64,000 nucleotides of DNA. Origin: Caballeronia humi. Its GTDB lineage: Bacteria > Pseudomonadota > Gammaproteobacteria > Burkholderiales > Burkholderiaceae. Made by a program: the position numbers and the translations under genes. The stretch lies in NCBI RefSeq assembly GCF_001544475.1, contig NZ_FCNW02000029.1:1-64000 (forward strand), in the 5' to 3' direction. The notes beneath the pieces were generated by a model, which was given only the letters and a program-made list of their open reading frames with translations, searched no databases and was not told where the DNA came from. Below, piece by piece: positions 33,582 to 42,879 of the stretch. Numbering within the stretch: the first letter of the stretch is position 1; each line of letters opens with the position of its first letter.

Positions 33582-35945
33582 TTATTGCCCGTAGAGCCAG
33601 CGGAGTTCCGGCTCGCCGTAGCCCGGCGGCAAGGACCACACGCCGGTCGCGCTGAAGTCCCACGTCGGGCCGTACCTTGCGGGTGTGCCCATCTGCGCGA
33701 TCGTCATGCCGCTCGAACGCGGCACGGTCGTTCCCGTGCCGACGCCGGCGAGTGCCCCGGACGTCTCGGTGTTCCAGTAGACGTCGCGTGCGATCGTGCC
33801 GGTGTTGTTGCCCGCGATACCACCCGAAGGCTGCGGCCTTGCGCCGGTCGATTCGAGGGTCGACGTGGTGAACGACTGGCTGATCGTGCCGCTGTTGTTG
33901 CCAACCAGGCCGCCATGATAGTTCGTGCCTTTGACGGCGCCGCTCGAATACGACTGCCCGATCGTGCCGCGATTCACTCCCACGAGTCCGCCGACCTGGC
34001 TGCGCGTCCCGCCGCTCGTATCGCCGAGCGAGTACGACTGCACGATGGCGCCGTCGTTCTCGCCGACGAGGCCGCCGGCATCCCCTTGACCCGTCACGAC
34101 CACGCCGCTCCAGGAACGCTGGATCGTGCCTCGATTCACGCCGACGAGTCCGCCTGCCGATGCACCGGGCGCGGCTCCCATCGTGACGGTGCCTGTCGCG
34201 CCCATGTTGACGATGCGGCCGTCGTTCTCGCCGGCGATCAACCCCACGGGCGCACGCGACGACGACGCGGTGCTTTCGACAAGCGCAAAGTTGCGCACGA
34301 CGCCCGTCTTGCCGATCACGCCGAAGAGCCCCGTGTAGCTTCCCGTCGCCGGGGTGTACACGTTCAGGCCCGAAAGCAGATGTCCCATGCCGTCGAACTG
34401 TCCGGAGAACGGATGCGCCGAGTTGCCAATCGAGGGCACGCTGTTCTGCGTGCCGCCGAGATCGAAGCTGTTGCCGAGCGCATAGTTGCCGCCGAGGTTG
34501 CCGTTGACGGCTCTCAGATCCGCGATGGAGTTGACGAGCTGGTAGCCCGTGACCTGCGTAACGAGTCCGCTGAAAGGCGCTGCGCTCCAAGATGCATTCG
34601 TCCTGATCGTGCCCGGCGTGTAGCTACCGTTCATGTCGTACAGCGACGATACGATCCCGGTGCTTTGCGACCAGTCGAACGCGCCAAGGTTGGTGACGCT
34701 GCCGTGGTTGTCGATCGCGTTGGTGTCGGCGCGCAGCAACAGATTGCCCGCGCCCGAGTTCGCGATCGTCGTGTTGCGCGCGAACGCCACCGAGCGGTAA
34801 GCATTCAGCGCAAGCGTCGATGCGCCTTGCCAGCGCAGGTCCGATAGCACGTTGATATCGCCGCCCGATGCGTTCACCGCGATCGATGTGCCGCCCGATA
34901 GATTGTTGGCGAGCGTGGCCGCTGTCGGCTGGTCGATCGTGAACTGGGGCGCGTTGAGATTCCACTGCGCGGTGCTGACCTTCGCGCCGCTCACCTTGAT
35001 CGTATCGGCGGACATATCGACCGCGCCGCCGCTGCCGTCCGCGTTACGCGCCGCGATCGTCGCGCCGTGCGCATCGATCGCGCCGCCTTGCGCGACAAGA
35101 TAAACATGGCCGTCGCGCGTCTCGGTGCCGGTCGCGCGCAGTTCGCCGTGCCTGCCGGCGAGCGCATAGATGTTGCCATCGGCGGCCTGCAGGCTGATCA
35201 GCGCCGCATGCACAGTGCCCACGTTCACGACCCGGCCGTTGCTGGGTGCCGCGACCGACACCTGCTGTCCGTATGCCGAGTCCGTGAGGTACACCTCGCT
35301 GCCCGCTGCAAATTCGGCGGTGCCGTTGGGAGCCTCGACGGTACCGACGTTCACGACCCGGTTGCGTGACACGAGGAACACATCGCCGCCGCTCGAACTG
35401 ATCTTGCCGAGATTGACCACAGAGGCGTTCGAGTTCCCCGAGAGCGTCAGGTAATACGAACCTTCCATGAAGGAATCGTTGTCGGTGTCGAGCGTGGAAG
35501 CGACGAAGCGGCCGCCCGTAGTGATCACGCCGGTGCGTCCGACAAGCACGCCTTGCGGATTGATGAGGTACACGCTGCCGGTCGCGGTGAGCTTGCCGTC
35601 GATCGTCGACATCTCACTGCCGGTGACGCGATTGAGCGTTGCGCCGGAGCCGTTGTTGATCGACACGGTACGTCCAGCGCCGATCGAAAAGCCGTTCCAG
35701 TTGATGACGCCGCGATCTCCCGACTGCGTGATGTCGAGGTTCGCGCCGTTGCGCGTGATGGTGCCCGAGCCCGCTACGAATTTGCCGTTATCGGGCAAAG
35801 GCGGCGCGGCAGACACGCTTGCAGCATGGATGCCCACACTGAGTGCAACCAGGACCGGCAGCGACCGAAGCCTCGAAGGCACGACGCGACCAGCGGAACA
35901 ACAGAGCGCAGTTGCGCTCGAGAGACGGTAGTCGGATTGCCGCAT
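33582..35945 (-). CDS. Haemagglutinin-like exoprotein with GLUG-type repeats (second paralogue)
   Basis: A 787-residue paralogue of the previous exoprotein. The signal region ends near residue 47 (HAASVSA before APPLPDNG). The secretion domain carries NGSGATLNRVTG and YLINPQGVLVGRTGV, and the C-terminal third has the same GLUG-type repeats (GGLVGVNRGTIQRSW, GGLVGENDGAIVQSYS). Both proteins end in a similar TWxFxxTGVWxxPxG segment. The gene has its own upstream and downstream intergenic spaces, so the two may be expressed independently. As for its twin, no secretion partner is encoded nearby. Confidence 0.8.
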   Translation of the reverse strand: MRQSDYRLSSATALCCSAGRVVPSRLRSLPVLVALSVGIHAASVSAAPPLPDNGKFVAGSGTITRNGANLDITQSGDRGVINWNGFSIGAGRTVSINNGSGATLNRVTGSEMSTIDGKLTATGSVYLINPQGVLVGRTGVITTGGRFVASTLDTDNDSFMEGSYYLTLSGNSNASVVNLGKISSSGGDVFLVSRNRVVNVGTVEAPNGTAEFAAGSEVYLTDSAYGQQVSVAAPSNGRVVNVGTVHAALISLQAADGNIYALAGRHGELRATGTETRDGHVYLVAQGGAIDAHGATIAARNADGSGGAVDMSADTIKVSGAKVSTAQWNLNAPQFTIDQPTAATLANNLSGGTSIAVNASGGDINVLSDLRWQGASTLALNAYRSVAFARNTTIANSGAGNLLLRADTNAIDNHGSVTNLGAFDWSQSTGIVSSLYDMNGSYTPGTIRTNASWSAAPFSGLVTQVTGYQLVNSIADLRAVNGNLGGNYALGNSFDLGGTQNSVPSIGNSAHPFSGQFDGMGHLLSGLNVYTPATGSYTGLFGVIGKTGVVRNFALVESTASSSRAPVGLIAGENDGRIVNMGATGTVTMGAAPGASAGGLVGVNRGTIQRSWSGVVVTGQGDAGGLVGENDGAIVQSYSLGDTSGGTRSQVGGLVGVNRGTIGQSYSSGAVKGTNYHGGLVGNNSGTISQSFTTSTLESTGARPQPSGGIAGNNTGTIARDVYWNTETSGALAGVGTGTTVPRSSGMTIAQMGTPARYGPTWDFSATGVWSLPPGYGEPELRWLYGQ

Positions 35946-36312
35946 AAGCCACTCCAGTGTGCGGATACCCCGAGGTTTATTTCTTTAATAGTTATCGAAT
36001 ACCGTTGTCGCGCAGTGTATCAGAGGGAATTTCATTTTTAAGATGAATTTCGAATGTCGTTGAAGGATAGAAATAAGGGGCGGCTTGCGAGTCGAGACGA
36101 AGGAAACCAATGACGCGCGCTGCTTTCCGCGGAGAGCGGCAATCGATGGTTATACCGATTTACAACTGTGGCGTGAGAGAGGGCTAGCTAAATTTCTTTA
36201 AATCCTGATACAGCGTGACGCGCCTCTCTTGCCCTGCTAGGCCAGGCAAGGCAGTATCGTGGGCTATGTCCCTGCACCCCTACCCCACATGGCGGCAAGA
36301 CGCCCGCCCCGC

Positions 36313-37722
36313 ATGAAGCGCTTCGAGTCGCTGGCCGACACGATGGCAAAGGAAATACGCTCCGGCAGCCTGCCGACAGGCTCCAGACTCCCCTCGTTGC
36401 GACACGTCATGGCGCAACATGGAGTCAGTCAATCGACGGTATTTCGCGCCTACTATCTGCTGGAAGACTGGGGGTTGATTCAGGCACGCGAGCGCTCCGG
36501 CTACTTCGTCGCGCCGGGCGCTTTAACGCAGGATCGCGTGGCGAAAGGCTCGTCCACTGGTTCCGCTAAAGTCGAAATATCGGACCTGGTCTTCTCGGTC
36601 CTTGATGCAGCTAAGCAGCCTGGCATCGTGCCGTTCGGTTCGGCGTTTCCGTCGCCAAAGCTTTTTCCTTTGCAGCGCCTTGGGAAATCGCTCGCACAGG
36701 CCGTGCGGATGACCAACCCGTGGAGCACAGTCGTCGATCTGCCGCCGGGCAATGAGCAATTGCGACGTCAGATTGCCTTGCGTTATGTCGGCATCGGTAT
36801 TGCGCAATCGATCGACGAGATCGTCATCACTAATGGCGCGCTGGAAGCGCTCAATCTTTGCCTGACGGCCGTCACGCGACCTGGCGACGTGGTCGCTGTC
36901 GAATCGCCGGGCTTTTACGCCGCTCTCCAGGCAATTGAGCGGCTCGATCTGCGCGCGGTACAAATTCCCGTCGATCCCCAAACGGGACTCGATCTCGAAG
37001 CACTCGCGAAAGCGCTCGAAGAGCATCCGATCCGCGCATGCTGGTTCATGACCAACTTTCAGAATCCCACGGGGGCGACGCTGACGGCGGAGAAGAAGCA
37101 GGCGCTCGTCGCACTGCTCGCGGAGTATGACGTCCCTTTGATTGAAGACGACGTCTATGGGGAACTGCATCACGACCCCGACTATCCGCCGCCTGCGCTG
37201 GCTTTCGACAAAAAGGGGCTCGTCATGCACTGCAGTTCGTTTTCGAAGACGCTGGCACCGGGCTATAGAGTCGGATGGGTATCGGCGGGCCGCTTCGCCG
37301 GGCGAGTGCAGAGGCTAAAGTTGATGACGACGCTTTCCGCGAGCATCCCCGCGCAAGCGGGCATAGCGGACTATCTGCAACACGGCGGCTATGACAAGCA
37401 CTTGCGCAAGTTGCGCGGTGCCTTTCGCGTACAACTCGATGCAATGAATGCCGCACTCGCGCACTATCTTCCCGACGGCGCAACATGGTCGCAGCCCAAG
37501 GGCGGCTACTTTCTCTGGGTGAAACTGCCGCGCAAGATCGATGTCATGCAACTGCATTTTCTGGCGATCGAACACGGTATCAGCATTGCGCCGGGGCCCA
37601 TGTTTACAGCCTCGCATCAGTTCGGCGATTGCATCCGGCTGAACTTCGGTCATCCATGGAGCGCGGAGACCGGGAAGGCCGTCGAAACGCTCGCATCGCT
37701 TATCGAGCGCGCGGAGCGTTGA
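36313..37722 (+). CDS. MocR-type GntR/aminotransferase regulator
   Basis: About 469 residues from the ATG at 36313, where the GntR winged helix begins (MKRFESLADTMAKEIRSG). ATG 36289 and GTG 36259 are in-frame alternatives, and none has a strong ribosome-binding site. The helix-turn-helix reads SLRHVMAQHGVSQSTVFRAY. The aminotransferase domain has NPTGATLTAEKK, EDDVYGELH and the PLP lysine in CSSFSKTLAPGYRVGW. It differs from TauR at 14471 and is not beside an obvious vitamin B6 or amine operon, so its target is unknown. The 314 bp before it are AT-richer and hold no other gene. Confidence 0.82.
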   Translation: MKRFESLADTMAKEIRSGSLPTGSRLPSLRHVMAQHGVSQSTVFRAYYLLEDWGLIQARERSGYFVAPGALTQDRVAKGSSTGSAKVEISDLVFSVLDAAKQPGIVPFGSAFPSPKLFPLQRLGKSLAQAVRMTNPWSTVVDLPPGNEQLRRQIALRYVGIGIAQSIDEIVITNGALEALNLCLTAVTRPGDVVAVESPGFYAALQAIERLDLRAVQIPVDPQTGLDLEALAKALEEHPIRACWFMTNFQNPTGATLTAEKKQALVALLAEYDVPLIEDDVYGELHHDPDYPPPALAFDKKGLVMHCSSFSKTLAPGYRVGWVSAGRFAGRVQRLKLMTTLSASIPAQAGIADYLQHGGYDKHLRKLRGAFRVQLDAMNAALAHYLPDGATWSQPKGGYFLWVKLPRKIDVMQLHFLAIEHGISIAPGPMFTASHQFGDCIRLNFGHPWSAETGKAVETLASLIERAER

Positions 37723-37731
37723 GCGCAGGCC

Positions 37732-37920
37732 CTAATGCGCGATGGTCGTCGCGAGCCTTGCAAGCGTGAACAGCACCGCGCCAAAACCGCCTGCGAGGAC
37801 AACCGCGACCAGCGGCAACAGCGACGGCTTCACCGCCGCGATATCGGCCTGATGCGACGCGCGCTTGCGAACGCCGAAGAAACTCCACCCTACGATCCGC
37901 ATCATTTTCAACAGGTTCAT
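37732..37920 (-). CDS. DUF2970 small membrane protein
   Basis: A 62-residue protein recognisable as DUF2970: the N-terminal RIVGWSFFGVRKRASHQAD motif, then a single C-terminal membrane segment (LLPLVAVVLAGGFGAVLFTLA). AGGAG lies 9 bp before the ATG. It converges with the MocR gene (9 bp between stops) and is divergent from the sulfite reductase gene. DUF2970 is widespread in Burkholderiales and has no assigned function. Confidence 0.85.
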   Translation of the reverse strand: MNLLKMMRIVGWSFFGVRKRASHQADIAAVKPSLLPLVAVVLAGGFGAVLFTLARLATTIAH

Positions 37921-37972
37921 GGCTTCCTCTCCTTAGCGTTCACATGGGCATGTTGAATCAAGCGATGATAGA

Positions 37973-38051
37973 GCGGAAGCAGCAGTCGGCATCGATTTTT
38001 GCGCAGCAGCCATCTGCTGCGCAAAAATCGACTGCATCTGCTGCTTTCCGC
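37973..38051. repeat. 79-bp hairpin-forming inverted repeat upstream of the sulfite reductase gene
   Basis: The inner stem is perfect over 17 bp: CGATTTTTGCGCAGCAG (37993-38009) and CTGCTGCGCAAAAATCG (38014-38030) around a CCAT loop. A 7-nt internal loop separates it from an outer stem, GCGGAAGCAGCAG (37973-37985) with CTGCTGCTTTCCGC (38038-38051), which has one bulge. It lies between divergent DUF2970 and cysI genes, ending 50 bp before the cysI start. It could be a cruciform operator, a leader RNA stem or a decayed mobile element; nothing in the sequence decides. Confidence 0.75.
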
Positions 38052-38101
38052 GATCGGGCGTCGCCTATATCGTCAGCGACTCTACTCGCCCGCGAAACCA
38101 C

Positions 38102-39880
38102 ATGTACCAGTACACCGAGTTTGATAAAGCCTTCGTGCGCAGCCGCGCTGCCCAGTTTCGCGATCAGCTCGTGCGTTGGCAAAACGGAAAACTGAGCGAA
38201 GACGACTTCCGTCCCTTGCGATTGCAAAACGGCTGGTACGTGCAACGGCATGCGCCGATGCTTCGCGTCGCGGTCCCCTATGGCGAGTTGTCGAGCCGTC
38301 AACTGCGTGTGCTTGCGAGGATCGCCCGCGAATACGACTCACCCGAGGCCGACGTGTTTCGCGCAGCCATGGACGCACAGGGGCTATTGGGCACCACGCG
38401 ACTGCCCACTCACTACGCACACTTCACCACGCGCACGAACGTGCAATTCAACTGGATCCCTTTGTCGAAAGCGGCGGACGTGATGGATCTCCTCGCCAGC
38501 GTCGACATGCACGGCATTCAGACGAGCGGCAACTGCATCCGAAACATCTCGTGCGACGAACGAGCGGGCGTCGCGATCGACGAGGTCGAAGACCCCAGGC
38601 CGTTCGCCGAACTCATGCGTCAATGGACGACCCTTCATCCCGAGTTCGCGTTCCTGCCGCGCAAATTCAAGATCGCGATCACCGGCGCAAGCGAAGATCG
38701 CGCGGCGACCGGCTGGCACGATGTTGGTCTGAGCCTGCGATACAACGATCAGGGCGAATTGGGTTTCAAGGTGTCAGTTGGTGGAGGCATGGGCCGCACA
38801 CCGATGATCGCTCCCGTGCTTCGCGAGTTCCTGCCCTGGTCGCAGATCATGAACTACATCGAGGCGGTGGTTCGCGTTTATAACCGCTATGGCCGGCGCG
38901 ACAACAAGTACAAGGCGCGCATCAAGATACTCGTCAAGGCGGAAGGACAAGCGTATATCGACGATGTCGAGGAGGAGTTTCGCCAGATCGTGGAAGACGA
39001 CGGCGGTCCGCATACGATCGCGCAAGAAGAACTCGATCGGGTACGCGCGTCGTTCGTTCCACCTGTATCGCATGACATTGGTTCGAGTCAAAATCCCGCT
39101 GCGATCGATGCATTGGCGCGCGAGTTTCCACGATTCGGCAAATGGCTGCAACGGAACGTGGCGCTTCACAAAAACCCGTCGATGCGCATCGTTACGCTTT
39201 CGTTCAAACGCCTCCATCAAGCGCCCGGCGATGCTTCCGCCGAGCAACTCGAAATCGTGGCCGATCTGGCCGAGCGTTACTCGGCTGGCGAGGCGCGCGT
39301 GACTCACACGCAGAACATCGTGCTGCCGTGGGTACGCACCGATAATCTATTCGCACTCTGGCAGGCGGCGTGCGATGCGGGCCTCGCAAGCGCGAACGTG
39401 CAATTGCTGACCGACATGATTTCATGCCCCGGGGGCGACTTCTGCGCCCTGGCCAACGCCCGCTCGATTCCGATTGCCGAAGCGATCACCGAGCGCTATC
39501 AGGACCTCGACGAACTGGACGACATCGGCGAAGTGAACCTGCATATCAGCGGCTGCATCAATTCGTGCGGGCATCATCATAGTGGCCACATCGGGATTCT
39601 CGGCGTCGACAAGGATGGACGCGAGTGGTATCAGGTCACGCTCGGTGGCTCCGACGGAACCGTGCGCAGCGGCGCACCGCAAGCGGGCAAGGTGATAGGC
39701 CCTTCGTTTGCTGCGTCTGAAGTCCCCGATGTCATCGAAGCGATTCTCGCTACGTATCGGGACATTCGAAACACGACCGATCGACGCGAGTCGTTCATCG
39801 ATACCGTGCGGCGCGTGGGCATCGATCCGTTCAAGGCGGCTGCCAATGCGGTACGCATGAGTGTGGGAGCTTCGGCATGA
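38102..39880 (+). CDS. cysI: Sulfite (or nitrite) reductase haemoprotein subunit
   Basis: A 592-residue sirohaem / [4Fe-4S] reductase. Two half-domains with the ferrodoxin-like and 4Fe-4S folds are visible. The cluster cysteines are C442 and C448 (SCPGGDFC) and C485 and C489 (GCINSCGHH). It is followed by DUF934, with the ATGA overlap, the usual assimilatory CysI-DUF934 pair of Burkholderiales. It should reduce sulfite to sulfide for cysteine synthesis. Because upstream Xsc releases sulfite it could also handle that product, though this gene is 19 kb away and shows no direct link. Confidence 0.86.
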   Translation: MYQYTEFDKAFVRSRAAQFRDQLVRWQNGKLSEDDFRPLRLQNGWYVQRHAPMLRVAVPYGELSSRQLRVLARIAREYDSPEADVFRAAMDAQGLLGTTRLPTHYAHFTTRTNVQFNWIPLSKAADVMDLLASVDMHGIQTSGNCIRNISCDERAGVAIDEVEDPRPFAELMRQWTTLHPEFAFLPRKFKIAITGASEDRAATGWHDVGLSLRYNDQGELGFKVSVGGGMGRTPMIAPVLREFLPWSQIMNYIEAVVRVYNRYGRRDNKYKARIKILVKAEGQAYIDDVEEEFRQIVEDDGGPHTIAQEELDRVRASFVPPVSHDIGSSQNPAAIDALAREFPRFGKWLQRNVALHKNPSMRIVTLSFKRLHQAPGDASAEQLEIVADLAERYSAGEARVTHTQNIVLPWVRTDNLFALWQAACDAGLASANVQLLTDMISCPGGDFCALANARSIPIAEAITERYQDLDELDDIGEVNLHISGCINSCGHHHSGHIGILGVDKDGREWYQVTLGGSDGTVRSGAPQAGKVIGPSFAASEVPDVIEAILATYRDIRNTTDRRESFIDTVRRVGIDPFKAAANAVRMSVGASA

Positions 39881-40257
39881 CGACGACCTCGCCCCGGCTC
39901 AAGATTCTCATGACAAGCGAAAACATCGCGACGTTCGACGCAAAGGTGATCAACCTTCCCAACGACGCAGACCCGCTCACCCTGCGCGACCGGTTGCATG
40001 GCATCACCCGCATCGACCTGCATTTCCCGCACTTCACCGATGGCCGCGCCTATAGTCAGGCGTATCTGCTGCGTCGCAGGCTGCGCTTCACCGGCGATCT
40101 CCGGGCAACCGGCGACGTCCTGATCGATCAGCTTCTTCAAATGGAACGCATGGGATTTTCGAGCGCGGTTTTGAAAGACGGTCTCGATATCGCCGATGCC
40201 GAACGTCAATTCGCGCGCTTTCCCGGGTTCTATCAAACGGGCTTGAGCATCGCCTGA
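39877..40257 (+). CDS. DUF934 protein, sulfite reductase partner
   Basis: A 126-residue DUF934 protein: RIDLHFPHFTDGRAYSQAYLLRRRL is the family core, followed by RATGDVLIDQLLQMERMGFSSAVL. The start overlaps the stop of cysI (ATGA), so they are coupled. Such proteins nearly always accompany NirA/CysI-type reductases of beta-proteobacteria and are thought to serve as an auxiliary subunit. It is soluble and has no signal peptide. Confidence 0.88.
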   Translation: MTTTSPRLKILMTSENIATFDAKVINLPNDADPLTLRDRLHGITRIDLHFPHFTDGRAYSQAYLLRRRLRFTGDLRATGDVLIDQLLQMERMGFSSAVLKDGLDIADAERQFARFPGFYQTGLSIA

Positions 40258-40301
40258 CGCCCTCGACACAGGGCGACATCCCAACACTCCATCCGCCGGG
40301 C

Positions 40302-40440
40302 ATGGCACCGTCCGATGAACCGCGCATGGATGCCGTGCCTGCGCCAGGACAGCACACCGACGCTATCCTGCGCGAGTTGGGCTACAGCGATGCCACGATC
40401 GGCGAGATGCACAAACTAGGCGCCGTGTCATTCGAAGTTC
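40302..40440 (+). pseudogene. C-terminal remnant of a CaiB/BaiF-type CoA-transferase
   Basis: The stretch encodes VPAPGQHTDAILRELGYSD followed by ATIGEMHKLGAV, which is the standard C-terminus of family III CoA-transferases (the usual GEHTxEVLRELGY pattern). Nothing upstream encodes the rest of such an enzyme, and the frame then runs on past the normal end. It is best read as a degraded leftover. The bases to 40569 hold no other gene. Confidence 0.6.
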
Positions 40441-40568
40441 AGTTTTCAGGTCGCTTAAGGTTGGGAAGAGGTGCCCTCAGCTCTTGTACACGACCTTCAT
40501 CGCCTTCGCGGAATCGGCGAACGGCGCAGGCGCCAAAACGAGTTGCCTCTGCCCGCTATGGGTTCTTC

Positions 40569-41363
40569 CTAGGACTTCACAAGCAGGAACGCGATCGTGT
40601 CGCGCCACCAGCCTTCGCCGACACGGCCGGCCCAATCGTTATGCCCTGCGGCCTTCACGACCGTCAGCTTCTTTGGCTCTGGCAGCGCGTCGTAAAGCGC
40701 CGTGCCGAAACGCGGCGGAACGATGCTGTCGCGCTCGGCCATAACGACGAGCACCGGCTTGCCGTAGGAAGCAAGGTGAGCCGCGCTGTCGTAATGATCC
40801 TGAAGCAGCCACTTCACCGGCAGCCACGGATAGTGGAAAGCCGCGACATTCTCCAGCCGGTCCCACGGCGTGATGAGCAGCATGCCCGCTGTCTTGTCGC
40901 GTTGACGCGCGCCGGCAGCCGCCGCGACGCCACTTCCAAGCGATTCACCGATGAGCAAAACCGGCGCGCCGTGAAGACGATGAGCGAGCGCTATCGTCTC
41001 TTCTGCATCGGCGACCAGAGACTTCTCGCCCAAAGACCCGTTACGCGGACCGTAGCCCGGATACTCCGAAAGAATCACGCGCAGCCCGAGTCGCGTCAGC
41101 ACCGTCGCGTAAAACTGCCGGTGGCCGGCATGCCCCGCGTTGCCATGAAAGACAATCGCCGTCGCACGCGCAGGCTCGTCTGGCTCCGCCACGAGCCCGC
41201 GAAAATCCTGCGTCGAGGGCCACGCGCGAAGTCCGCCGGAGACCATTTCATCGACGGGAGACTTCTGCGGAAAATAAAGAAGATGATTCTGGAACACTGC
41301 AATACCCGCGAATATGATCAGACAGGCAATAGCGAGATGCAGCGCTGCCCCGGCGAAACTCAT
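40569..41363 (-). CDS. Membrane-anchored alpha/beta hydrolase
   Basis: A 264-residue hydrolase from the ATG at 41363; a TTG at 41399 preceded by AGGGG is an alternative that adds 12 residues. One membrane segment (LHLAIACLIIFAGIAVF) is followed by the hydrolase fold. The oxyanion region is VFHGNAGHAGH, the nucleophile is in LLIGESLGSGVAAA, the acid is in VVMAERDSIVP and the histidine in KAAGHNDWAG. This is the BEM46/YfhR type of hydrolase. The substrate is unknown. Confidence 0.78.
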   Translation of the reverse strand: MSFAGAALHLAIACLIIFAGIAVFQNHLLYFPQKSPVDEMVSGGLRAWPSTQDFRGLVAEPDEPARATAIVFHGNAGHAGHRQFYATVLTRLGLRVILSEYPGYGPRNGSLGEKSLVADAEETIALAHRLHGAPVLLIGESLGSGVAAAAGARQRDKTAGMLLITPWDRLENVAAFHYPWLPVKWLLQDHYDSAAHLASYGKPVLVVMAERDSIVPPRFGTALYDALPEPKKLTVVKAAGHNDWAGRVGEGWWRDTIAFLLVKS

Positions 41364-41410
41364 CGGCCTGAAACGGAACGACGCCAGCAGCAGATTCAAC
41401 GCCGCATCCC

Positions 41411-42799
41411 CTAAAAAACCTTCCCCGGATTAAGAATCCCCAGCGGATCGAGCGCCTGCTTGATCGCCCGCATCGACTCGATGTCCGTCTCCGAGCGGCT
41501 CAGGTTCAGGTATGCCTTCTTCTTCACCCCGATCCCGTGTTCCGCCGATATCGATCCACCAAAATCACGCGTCACGTCGTAGACGACCCGGTCGATTTCA
41601 TCGTGATCGTGCTTTCCCAGGCCCGGCACATCGACGACGATGTGGATGTTGCCATCGCCGAGATGCCCATAGACGAGGATCGCAGCCTCCGGCCACCGTT
41701 CTCGCAGCCGCGCCTCGCATTGCGCCGCCGCCTCGCCGACTTGCGCGATCGAAAAGCTCACGTCATAGGCGGCGTGGTTCGGGATGAACCGCTGATACTC
41801 GCCCGGCGCATCGCGGATCGCCCAGAAGGCTTGCGCATGCGCATCCGACGAAGCGATCGCCGCATCACTCACGACACCTTCCTCGAGCATCCTCCCGAGG
41901 AATTCCTCGAAGGCTTCGCTATGACGGACCGGGTCCGTGCCGACGCTTTCGAGCAGCACGTAGAACGGATGCGGTTCGCCAAGGGGCGCACGCAGGTTAG
42001 CGAGGTTGCCGAGCACGGCATCGTAATAACCGGCCCACATCACCTCGAACGCCGACACGCCCGGCGCGAGCCCTGCCTGCGCGCGCGTCAGCAGCGTGGT
42101 GACCGCATCGAAACCAGGCAGCCCGCACCACGCCGTCGCGGTCGCAGTCGGCTTGGGGCGCAAGCGCAGAACCACGCGCGTAATGACCGCGAGCGTGCCT
42201 TCGCTGCCGATCAGCAAGTGGCGCAGATCGTAGCCGCTATTGTTCTTGATCATCTTGTTGAGCCCGCCGACGATCGCGCCATTCGCCGATACCGCCTCCA
42301 CGCCCAGCACCTGATCGCGCATCATGCCGTACTTGATGACGCGGTTTCCGCCCGCATTCGTCGCCAGATTTCCGCCGATGGTGCAACTGCCGCGCGCGCC
42401 GAGATCGAGTGGAAAGTAGAAACCCGCCGCGCTCGCCGCATCCTGCACCACCTGAAGCGGCGTGCCGGCTTCGACCGTCATCGTGCCCGACACGGCATCG
42501 ATTTCGACGATCCGGTTCATGCGTTCGAGACTCAGCGCGACCTCGCCGCCACACAGGTTCGCGCCGCCGACGAGCCCCGTGAGCCCGCCCTGCGTCACGA
42601 CCGGTTGCGTATGGCGCGCGCAGATCGCGAGCGCTGCTGCAACCTCGTTCGTATCGCGCGGGCGGAGGATAGCGAGCGGTACCGCGCCCGGCAATCCGCT
42701 CCAGTCCTCGACCCTACGATCGCCGAATTCTTCGGGCAGCATCACCACTTGCGCGCCGAGCGCTTCCCGCAATGCGATCACTCCTTCGCTCACTGCCAT
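41411..42799 (-). CDS. GlcD-type FAD-binding 2-hydroxy-acid dehydrogenase
   Basis: A 462-residue flavoprotein with an FAD-binding-4 domain (VVTQGGLTGLVGGANLCGG, GARGSCTIGGNLATNAGG) and a C-terminal oxidase domain with GHLGDGNIHIVV, FGGSISAEHGIG and the closing NPGKVF. It belongs with D-lactate, D-2-hydroxyglutarate and glycolate dehydrogenases (GlcD, Dld2). It starts after an intergenic space of about 80 bp and sits 47 bp upstream of the hydrolase on the same strand. The substrate cannot be fixed from sequence. Confidence 0.83.
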   Translation of the reverse strand: MAVSEGVIALREALGAQVVMLPEEFGDRRVEDWSGLPGAVPLAILRPRDTNEVAAALAICARHTQPVVTQGGLTGLVGGANLCGGEVALSLERMNRIVEIDAVSGTMTVEAGTPLQVVQDAASAAGFYFPLDLGARGSCTIGGNLATNAGGNRVIKYGMMRDQVLGVEAVSANGAIVGGLNKMIKNNSGYDLRHLLIGSEGTLAVITRVVLRLRPKPTATATAWCGLPGFDAVTTLLTRAQAGLAPGVSAFEVMWAGYYDAVLGNLANLRAPLGEPHPFYVLLESVGTDPVRHSEAFEEFLGRMLEEGVVSDAAIASSDAHAQAFWAIRDAPGEYQRFIPNHAAYDVSFSIAQVGEAAAQCEARLRERWPEAAILVYGHLGDGNIHIVVDVPGLGKHDHDEIDRVVYDVTRDFGGSISAEHGIGVKKKAYLNLSRSETDIESMRAIKQALDPLGILNPGKVF

Positions 42800-42879
42800 G
42801 TCTTGTCTCCGTTTTGTGTGGCGTCAAACGCGCTGGTTAGAGCCTATCACCAGAACGCGTCACGGCCACACATCACGGA

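Noticed and set aside
37944-38195. An 83-codon frame through the 79-bp hairpin
   Set aside because: It runs through the inverted repeat and into cysI in another frame, with no recognisable protein pattern.
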